Shown here in pieces: positions 49,980 to 54,951 of a stretch of 54,951 nucleotides of DNA; positions within the stretch are counted from its first letter, which is position 1, and each line of letters opens with the position of its first letter. Source of the DNA: Acidimicrobiia bacterium (GTDB lineage Bacteria > Actinomycetota > Acidimicrobiia > IMCC26256 > PALSA-555); NCBI GenBank assembly GCA_009694435.1, contig SHUY01000003.1, positions 1-54,951 on the forward strand, read 5' to 3'. A program made the position numbers and the translations under genes. The notes beneath the pieces were generated by a model. That model did no database searches. It had not been told where the DNA came from and saw only the letters and a program-made list of their open reading frames with translations.

Positions 49980-50031
49980 ATAGATAGAAGTCAATATTGA
50001 CAGCCATCTATAAATAAAGTATTATTTTTGC
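49980..50031 (+). promoter_or_regulatory. arsR promoter with symmetric operator
   Basis: TTGACA (49997-50002) and TATTAT (50020-50025) have a 17-nt spacer. Six nt later is GTG 50032, so the mRNA is leaderless. A nested palindrome ATAGAT-N4-GTCAATATTGAC-N4-ATCTAT (49980-50011) covers the -35 box. The core GTCAATATTGAC is perfect and is of the type bound by ArsR/SmtB repressors. Confidence 0.85.
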
Positions 50032-50391
50032 GTGGAGTCTTCGGCTAGGGTCGCGAAAACTACTAAAGCCTGCAGGGGTAAATCCTTGCCTGCGTCGCTC
50101 ACCGAGTCTCAGTCCACTGACCTAGCGAGCGCTTTTAAAGTTCTGGCCGACCCAATTCGAGTCCGCCTACTTAGTCTTATCGCCGCTTCCCCCGAAGGCG
50201 AAGTTTGCGCCTGTGATCTCGTCGATACCTTAAAACGCAGTCAACCGACTATTAGTCATCACCTTGGGGTGCTTTGTGACGCGGGTTTTCTTAGTCGAGA
50301 GCGACAAGGCACCTGGATTTGGTATTCAGTTGTACCTGAGCGTTGGGCACAACTGAGGGTGGCTTTTGATTCTGCCACCGCTCTTGTTTGA
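50032..50391 (+). CDS. arsR: ArsR family metalloregulator
   Basis: 119 residues. Winged helix with the recognition helix RSQPTISHHLGVLCDAGFL, and an arsenite-binding motif EVCACDLV (matching the classic ELCVCDL, Cys-x-Cys). This implies release from the operator by As(III) or Sb(III). GTG 50032 is supported by the leaderless promoter. Its stop overlaps the aquaporin ATG (TGATG). It is the first gene of an arsenic operon. Confidence 0.93.
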   Translation: MESSARVAKTTKACRGKSLPASLTESQSTDLASAFKVLADPIRVRLLSLIAASPEGEVCACDLVDTLKRSQPTISHHLGVLCDAGFLSRERQGTWIWYSVVPERWAQLRVAFDSATALV

Positions 50392-51080
50392 TGAGCCACA
50401 ATCACGTTCCTCTGGTACGGAGATTGATAGGTGAAGTCGTAGGTACGGCCTTGCTTTTAATCGCGGTAGTGGGCTCGGGGATTATGGCGCAAAAATTAAG
50501 TCCTAATGACGTAGGGCTTCAGTTACTTGAAAATGCTTTTGCTACCGGAGTGGCGTTAGTGGCCATCATCTTGGCCATTGGCCCCGTTTCGGGAGCTCAT
50601 TTGAATCCAGTAGTTACCGGAGCTGATCGATATTTTGGGGGCATCACTACTCGAGCCGCCGTGGCTTATTGCGGTGCGCAAACGTTGGGAGCGTTAGTTG
50701 GAGTAATGATCGCCAACTTGATGTTCGATTACTCAGCCCTAGAACTTTCTACCAAAGTCCGAACTGGTAGCAATCTGTTTTTGAGCGAAATCGTAGCCAC
50801 GATCGGATTACTTTTGGTAATTTTTGCTATTTCGCGTTCAGGTCGGAGTCGTTATGCAGCCTTTGCTGTGGGCGCGTATATAGCCGGTGCTTATTTTTTT
50901 ACTTCCTCAACTAGCTTTGCCAACCCTGCGGTAACCGTGGGTCGTATGTTCTCTGATACTTTCGCCGGCATCGATCCCAGCTCGGTTCCCGCGTTTATCG
51001 GCGCGCAACTACTCGGGATGGTGTTAGCGGTAGGCCTGGTAGTCGTTCTTTATCCTCATAAACACCCTGAGGAGGCGTGA
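50391..51080 (+). CDS. MIP family channel, probable arsenite-conducting aquaglyceroporin (AqpS-like)
   Basis: 229 residues with six membrane segments and two half-helix motifs: HLNPVVTG (NPV instead of NPA) in the first half and FANPAVTVGR (NPA) in the second. Its place between arsR and arsC suggests it lets arsenite made by ArsC flow out, as shown for AqpS of Sinorhizobium meliloti. No ArsB or Acr3 pump gene is present in this operon, so the channel is the only obvious exit. Water or glycerol transport cannot be excluded. Confidence 0.85.
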   Translation: MSHNHVPLVRRLIGEVVGTALLLIAVVGSGIMAQKLSPNDVGLQLLENAFATGVALVAIILAIGPVSGAHLNPVVTGADRYFGGITTRAAVAYCGAQTLGALVGVMIANLMFDYSALELSTKVRTGSNLFLSEIVATIGLLLVIFAISRSGRSRYAAFAVGAYIAGAYFFTSSTSFANPAVTVGRMFSDTFAGIDPSSVPAFIGAQLLGMVLAVGLVVVLYPHKHPEEA

Positions 51081-51085
51081 CCGGA

Positions 51086-51490
51086 ATGGGCGAAAAACCT
51101 GTCGTCCTGTTTGTTTGCGTCCATAACGCTGGTCGCAGCCAGATGGCCGCCGCGTTCCTCGAGCAGTTGGCCAACCAACGGGTGCTAGTGGCTTCTGCGG
51201 GGAGTGACCCCGCGAGCCAACTAAATCCGGCGGTGATATCAGTAATGGCCGAAGAAGGCATTGATCTCACTAGCCGTTCCCCCGCGCGCCTTGACGCCCA
51301 GATGGTAAAGGCCGCCGATGTGGTGGTGACTATGGGCTGTGGCGATGCTTGCCCGATTTATCCATCGAAGCGTTATCTCGACTGGGCTTTAGCCGACCCC
51401 GCGGGCCAAGATCTTGCCTCGGTGCGGGTAATTCGTGATGAAATCAAGTCTCGGGTCGAAGCGCTGCTGGCCGAGATAACTCCCCCATAA
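51086..51490 (+). CDS. arsC: Arsenate reductase, low-molecular-weight phosphatase type
   Basis: 134 residues from ATG 51086, which has GAGGAGG at 10 nt spacing; GTG 51077 in frame is too close to that site. The P-loop CVHNAGRS (catalytic Cys11, Arg17) and the later MGCGDACPIYPSKRYLDWALADPAGQD supply the other Cys. Arsenate is reduced to arsenite with thioredoxin or mycothiol. It overlaps the aquaporin 3' region through GTGA. Confidence 0.92.
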   Translation: MGEKPVVLFVCVHNAGRSQMAAAFLEQLANQRVLVASAGSDPASQLNPAVISVMAEEGIDLTSRSPARLDAQMVKAADVVVTMGCGDACPIYPSKRYLDWALADPAGQDLASVRVIRDEIKSRVEALLAEITPP

Positions 51491-51519
51491 GCGTCACACC
51501 CGCATGCGATCCTCTGTTT

Positions 51520-51714
51520 ATGAGAATCAGTTGCGACGATTGTGTGGGTCAAGGCACCGATGCGTGTACCGATTGCGTGGTTACTTTCATTTGTAACCGT
51601 GAACCGGGCGATGCCTTAATCATTGATGCCGACGAAGAACGGGCAGTGCGAGCGTTGGCTCGAGCTGGTTTGGTTCCCGAGTTACGCCACCAAACCCGAG
51701 CGTTACCTAATTAG
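51520..51714 (+). CDS. Small Cys-rich protein of unknown function
   Basis: 64 residues. Five cysteines in the first half: C5-x2-C8-x7-C16-x2-C19-x5-C25 (ISCDDCVGQGTDACTDCVV then TFIC), which suggest a metal or iron-sulfur site. The second half is a helical, charged stretch (DADEERAVRALARAGLVPELR). It starts 29 nt after arsC and may be read with it; it has a weak GATCCT 6 nt before ATG 51520. Similar short Cys-rich frames occur in actinobacteria, but I cannot name the family. Confidence 0.65.
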   Translation: MRISCDDCVGQGTDACTDCVVTFICNREPGDALIIDADEERAVRALARAGLVPELRHQTRALPN

Positions 51715-52904
51715 TTAGGTACTTCTGCCCGCAGAGCCGCCACGGTACTTTTTTCTTTACTGCGGTGAGCAAAAGGATCAAACCTATAGATCCGCATAGC
51801 GTTTTCATAAGTCATCTTGGCGATTTCACTATCGGGCACACCGTCAAGTTGTTTTGTAAGCATTTCGGGCGAGTTGGGCCAAGTTGAATCTGAGTGGGGG
51901 TAGTCGCATTCCCACGTAATGGCATCAATACCAACATCGTGCCGATCTTGGATGCCGATGCGGTCGCTAATAAAGCAGTAATTGAAGTGCTCGGCCGCTA
52001 CTTGGCTCGGCAATTTGTCCCCAAAGTCTTGACCCGTCCAGAAGTGATGCTGGTGATAGACGTAGTCAATGCGCTCTAGCCAATAAGGGATCCATCCAGT
52101 TCCCCCTTCAGATAAAGCAAATTGCAGATCAGGGAACTTACGCAGTACGGGCGACCACAACAAGTCAGTTGCTGCGTTCATGGTATTGAGTGGGGTGAGA
52201 GTAATCATCACATCTATTGGTGCGCCCGGGGCCATTTCGATCATCGTTGAAGAAGACCCAATGTGTAGAGCGATGATGGTCCCTTCGTCTTGGCACGCGG
52301 CGAAGAAAGGGTCCCAGTGATCACCAAAAATATGTGGCCATCCCAACTTAAAAGGATTTTCCGAAAAAGTAACTGCGTGGCAACCTTTTTTAGCCACTCG
52401 GCGAACTTCGTCGGCCATTAGTTGTGGATCCCAAATCGGGGGAATCGAAAGCGGGATAAAGCGACCGGGGTACGTTCCACACCATTCGTCAATGTGCCAG
52501 TCGTTGTAAGCCCGAAGTAATTGCAGGCTGGTGTCGAGGTCGGAAGATTTAGAAAATAGTTGCCCACAAAACTGCACGAAACTCGGAAAGCACATTGAAC
52601 CCAAAACTCCGTTCCGGTTCATGTCGAGTACTCGTTCGTGAATGTCGTAGCAACCTTTACGAATCATGTCGTAAGAGGTGGGCTCAATGTTGTATTCCTC
52701 GGGCGGCCGTCCGGCCACCGCGTTAAGACCAATGTTGGGGATCTCGTTGCCTTCAAAAACCCATACGTCGGTGCCGTCGTCCTTGCGAATACTGCGCGGC
52801 GCCGCATCTTTCCATTTAGCCGGCAAGTGATTGTCAAAGAGAGTGGAGGGCTCGACTACGTGGTCATCAACGCTGACGAGAATGAGATCTTCGGCTACCG
52901 CCAT
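51711..52904 (-). CDS. Amidohydrolase-2 family metal-dependent hydrolase/decarboxylase
   Basis: 397 residues of the ACMSD-like branch. N-terminal SVDDHVVEP (D/H ligands near H15), central GCHAVTFSENPFKLGWPHIFGDHWDPFFAACQDEG around residues 179-213, LHIGSSS with a metal-binding His, and TWECDYPHSDSTWP with the catalytic Asp. Many actinobacterial paralogues act in aromatic or steroid breakdown; the substrate here is unknown. Shine-Dalgarno AGAGGAGG lies before ATG 52904. Its 3' end overlaps that of the 64-residue gene by 4 nt. Confidence 0.87.
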   Translation of the reverse strand: MAVAEDLILVSVDDHVVEPSTLFDNHLPAKWKDAAPRSIRKDDGTDVWVFEGNEIPNIGLNAVAGRPPEEYNIEPTSYDMIRKGCYDIHERVLDMNRNGVLGSMCFPSFVQFCGQLFSKSSDLDTSLQLLRAYNDWHIDEWCGTYPGRFIPLSIPPIWDPQLMADEVRRVAKKGCHAVTFSENPFKLGWPHIFGDHWDPFFAACQDEGTIIALHIGSSSTMIEMAPGAPIDVMITLTPLNTMNAATDLLWSPVLRKFPDLQFALSEGGTGWIPYWLERIDYVYHQHHFWTGQDFGDKLPSQVAAEHFNYCFISDRIGIQDRHDVGIDAITWECDYPHSDSTWPNSPEMLTKQLDGVPDSEIAKMTYENAMRIYRFDPFAHRSKEKSTVAALRAEVPN

Positions 52905-53025
52905 TTAAAGCCTCCTCTTATCGACTGGTCTCAACTGATTGGGCGCATCCACCTTTTAGGATGACATAAGCGTCAGACTAGTGAAGTTAGAGACTCCGTG
53001 GGGAAAACTTGAAAACAAGGAGAAA

Positions 53026-53553
53026 ATGATGATAGATAACGCCGACGCCGTCAATTTCGCTTTAGCCTTGGCTCACATCTGGCTGGGATTCATGATTTTC
53101 GCTCACGGCTGGAAACACGTCAAGGCGCTTAAATCTGGACCCGGTATGGCTCAGTGGTTCGAGAGCCTTGGTCTTCGCCCCGGAACTTTACACGCGCTTC
53201 TAGTGACACTCACCGAACTGGGCGTGGGGGTGGTGTTAATTCTCGGACTACTTACTCCCTTGGCTTACGGTGGGCTTTGTGCCCTGATGCTCGTGGCGGC
53301 AATAACAGCTCACGGCAAGAACGGTTTCTTTACTGACAGTCAGCCTCCGGGTTGGGAGTACCCCGGAACGATAGCGCTGCTTTCCATCGCGTTAGGCACG
53401 CTCGGTTCTGGGCAATGGTCGCTTGACCACGTTTTGAAACTCGAGTTTCCCTTTGACCCCCAAAAAGCGTTGGTGATAACGGCAGCATTAGGAATCCTTG
53501 GTGCGGCGTTGTTCTTGATTACTTTTTGGCGGCCGGCAAAGAAAGCGCCGTAA
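53026..53553 (+). CDS. DoxX family membrane protein
   Basis: 175 residues from ATG 53026, which follows AAGGAG (53017-53022); ATG 53029 next to it and GTG 52981 are in-frame alternatives. Four hydrophobic segments and the DoxX pattern LGFMIFAHGWKHV (helix 1) and TELGVGVVLILGLLTPLAYGGL. DoxX proteins act in quinone or thiol redox at the membrane. No partner gene is adjacent. It converges on the SHOCT gene. Confidence 0.85.
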   Translation: MMIDNADAVNFALALAHIWLGFMIFAHGWKHVKALKSGPGMAQWFESLGLRPGTLHALLVTLTELGVGVVLILGLLTPLAYGGLCALMLVAAITAHGKNGFFTDSQPPGWEYPGTIALLSIALGTLGSGQWSLDHVLKLEFPFDPQKALVITAALGILGAALFLITFWRPAKKAP

Positions 53554-53586
53554 CGTTCCTTCGCCGACCGTAGCCAAAAATATTAA

Positions 53587-53973
53587 CTAGCCGAGTACGT
53601 TAGCTTTCGCCTTGGCGTACTCATCGTCGCTGAGTGTGCCGGCGGAGTGAAGCGTCTTGAGTTTCTCAAGTTCGTCGGCTGAGCTGTATCCCGCGGCGCC
53701 ACGCATTTGCTCACGGGCAACATCCATCTGCTTCTGGTTGCGCTCGGCCATACCGCGTCCATTGACGAGGATATAAATAAGCACACCAAACCACAGAGTG
53801 ATGATCACTATCGCGGCCCACAGCACCTTCATTCCTCCACCAATGTCGTGGCGACGGAAAAGGTCGTTAAACACGTTTACGAGTAGCCAGAACCAAACTA
53901 CGAACATGAAGATATACAACACGCCGAGCAAAAAATACCCGAACGTCCAGTCGGTGTCAGCAAAAAGCTCCAT
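53587..53973 (-). CDS. SHOCT-domain membrane protein
   Basis: 128 residues: two membrane helices (about 12-36 and 47-70) of the PLDc_N type (FWLLVNVFNDLFRRHDIGGGMKVLWAAI), a hydrophilic linker, and a C-terminal SHOCT motif (ADELEKLKTLHSAGTLSDDEYAKAKANVL). SHOCT is a short oligomerisation/regulatory module of unknown function. The start ATG 53973 has AGAAAGGAA upstream. Confidence 0.85.
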   Translation of the reverse strand: MELFADTDWTFGYFLLGVLYIFMFVVWFWLLVNVFNDLFRRHDIGGGMKVLWAAIVIITLWFGVLIYILVNGRGMAERNQKQMDVAREQMRGAAGYSSADELEKLKTLHSAGTLSDDEYAKAKANVLG

Positions 53974-53989
53974 CCTAGATTCCTTTCTC

Positions 53990-54017
53990 AGTTATTCCGT
54001 AGGCTTACGGAATAACT
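53990..54017 (-). terminator. 12-bp perfect hairpin between etfA and the SHOCT gene
   Basis: AGTTATTCCGTA-GGCT-TACGGAATAACT forms a 12-bp stem with a 4-nt loop starting at the last base of the etfA stop. No T-run follows in the minus direction (GAGAAAGG), so it may be a 3'-end stabiliser or processing point rather than a strong intrinsic terminator. Confidence 0.7.
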
Positions 54018-54951
54018 TAGGTTAGCCCTTGCCGACCGTCGTTGTTGCTACGGTCGAGGCCAATAGCCAGCAAGGGCACCACTTCTCGCCAGTCACCCAC
54101 TATTCCAATATCAGCCTGAGCAAATATTGGCGCCTGGGGGTCAATGTTTATGGCCAGAACAGTTTGCGCCTGGCGCACACCAACCACATGGTTGAACTTT
54201 CCGCTGGTTCCAACCGCCACGAATAATCGAGGGGCTATTGATCGACCGGTAATCCCGATTTGTCGAGAGCGAGGTAGCCAACCCGCATCGGTCACTTTTC
54301 GGGTAGCCGCAAGAGGAGCGTTTAGGGCTATTAGCAGTGAATCGAGGACGGGGTAGTCGCCCGGGTCGACCCCTTGACCAACCCCAACTACTGCTTTGGC
54401 GTCAGCGAGCACATTGAGATCGTCGTTGCGAGTTCGGGCCAGTACCTTGACTCGGCTCACGCGCGCAATATTCGATTGTTCGATAGGGGCTTCGTAGGCG
54501 CGCGGCGCTAGACACTCGATTACCCCACTGCGCACGGTGGCCATTTGGATTGGCGACGTGGTGGTGATGGCCGCCACGAGTTGACCACCAAATGCTGGTT
54601 TCCAGGCGACCAAGCGGCCGTTATCTACTTCGAGGGCTACGGCATCACTGGTTAGCCCCGCGTTGAGTCGCACTGCGGTACGGCCACTTACCTCTCGACC
54701 CCATGTAGTGCTGGGCGACAAAATCGCCCACGGATTTACCGATTTGCCCCACGCCGCCGCCGCTTTGGCTGCGTCTTGTTCGAGCACTCCGATTTTTTGC
54801 GAATCAAAATCTATAATCGAGTCCGCACCCCATGATCCGAGGGGAAGTTTTTCTCCACTGAAATCAAGTGCGATTACATCACCCTCAATCAGTCCACCCA
54901 AACCGGTAGCCGCGCTAAGTAATTCTTGGGTCAACTCAGCTCGATCGGGCT
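54017..54951 (-). CDS. etfA: Electron transfer flavoprotein alpha subunit (5' end beyond window)
   Basis: About 311 codons visible; the frame stays open to the right edge, so the true start lies outside and perhaps 10-20 N-terminal residues are missing. The FAD-binding C-terminal domain is complete: GRSIAPRLFVAVGTSGKFNHVVGVRQAQTVLAINIDPQ region with APIFAQADIGIVGDW. With an EtfB partner, expected upstream outside the window, it passes electrons from acyl-CoA dehydrogenases to the membrane quinone pool. The TTG at 54934 is not taken as the start. Confidence 0.9.
   Translation of the reverse strand, partial: PDRAELTQELLSAATGLGGLIEGDVIALDFSGEKLPLGSWGADSIIDFDSQKIGVLEQDAAKAAAAWGKSVNPWAILSPSTTWGREVSGRTAVRLNAGLTSDAVALEVDNGRLVAWKPAFGGQLVAAITTTSPIQMATVRSGVIECLAPRAYEAPIEQSNIARVSRVKVLARTRNDDLNVLADAKAVVGVGQGVDPGDYPVLDSLLIALNAPLAATRKVTDAGWLPRSRQIGITGRSIAPRLFVAVGTSGKFNHVVGVRQAQTVLAINIDPQAPIFAQADIGIVGDWREVVPLLAIGLDRSNNDGRQGLT

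Noticed and set aside
1-54951. tRNA, rRNA, transposase, integrase or phage genes
   Set aside because: No T-loop/anticodon arrangement, rRNA segment, DDE/tyrosine-recombinase motif or terminal inverted repeats were recognised by eye.

Overview
The window looks like the chromosome of a high-level actinobacterium, most likely of the class Acidimicrobiia (an Ilumatobacter-like planktonic lineage). This is an inference from gene content and order: the nusA-ylxR-infB-rbfA-nrnA-truB-ribF-rpsO-pnp-M16 peptidase-dapB block, a lexA / LysM / nrdR block next to a class II ribonucleotide reductase, a WhiB regulator, mycobacterial-type SOS boxes and moderate GC. No rRNA, tRNA, CRISPR array, insertion sequence or phage gene is visible.

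Layout. 1-11.4 kb: translation and RNA metabolism (nusA tail, ylxR, infB, rbfA, nrnA, truB, ribF, rpsO, pnp), an M16 peptidase and dapB. 11.4-13.8 kb: two TetR regulators and a diiron ferritin-like protein. 13.9-22.2 kb: RNase J, an SDR, FtsK, RimO, PgsA and CinA. 22.4-24.2 kb: a large metal-dependent amidohydrolase, preceded by a decayed minus-strand gene end. 24.4-27.1 kb: recA with an SOS promoter, then two minus-strand membrane proteins. 27.2-34 kb: miaB, miaA, dapF, hflX, a collapsed amidohydrolase pseudogene, dapC and dapD. 34-38.8 kb: lexA and a divergent LysM gene sharing four SOS boxes, then nrdR and nrdJ with two NrdR-box-like sites. 38.9-44.1 kb: sugar-porter MFS, a secreted protein, a GMC dehydrogenase with its subunit-3-like partner, and a hydratase. 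44.1-50 kb: cation exchanger, WhiB, trpD, a zinc-ribbon membrane protein, then an SOS-boxed divergent pair (DEDDh exonuclease versus zinc-ribbon peptide plus NYN nuclease). 50-51.7 kb: arsenic operon arsR-aquaglyceroporin-arsC and a small Cys-rich protein. 51.7-55 kb: amidohydrolase-2, DoxX, SHOCT protein and a truncated electron-transfer flavoprotein alpha.

Cross-cutting signals. (1) A TANNNT hexamer lies 6-7 nt before the start codon of about a dozen genes that lack a Shine-Dalgarno sequence, which is the geometry of leaderless transcription. (2) Six copies of CGAAC-N4-GTTCG-type LexA boxes mark recA, lexA/LysM and the exonuclease/NYN pair, so part of the SOS regulon can be read from the sequence. 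(3) The pair at 48.3-50 kb (DEDDh exonuclease facing a Zn-ribbon peptide and a coiled-coil NYN nuclease across one LexA box) is the best candidate for an undescribed damage-responsive nuclease module. (4) dapB, dapF, dapC and dapD together indicate lysine/DAP synthesis through the succinylase branch.
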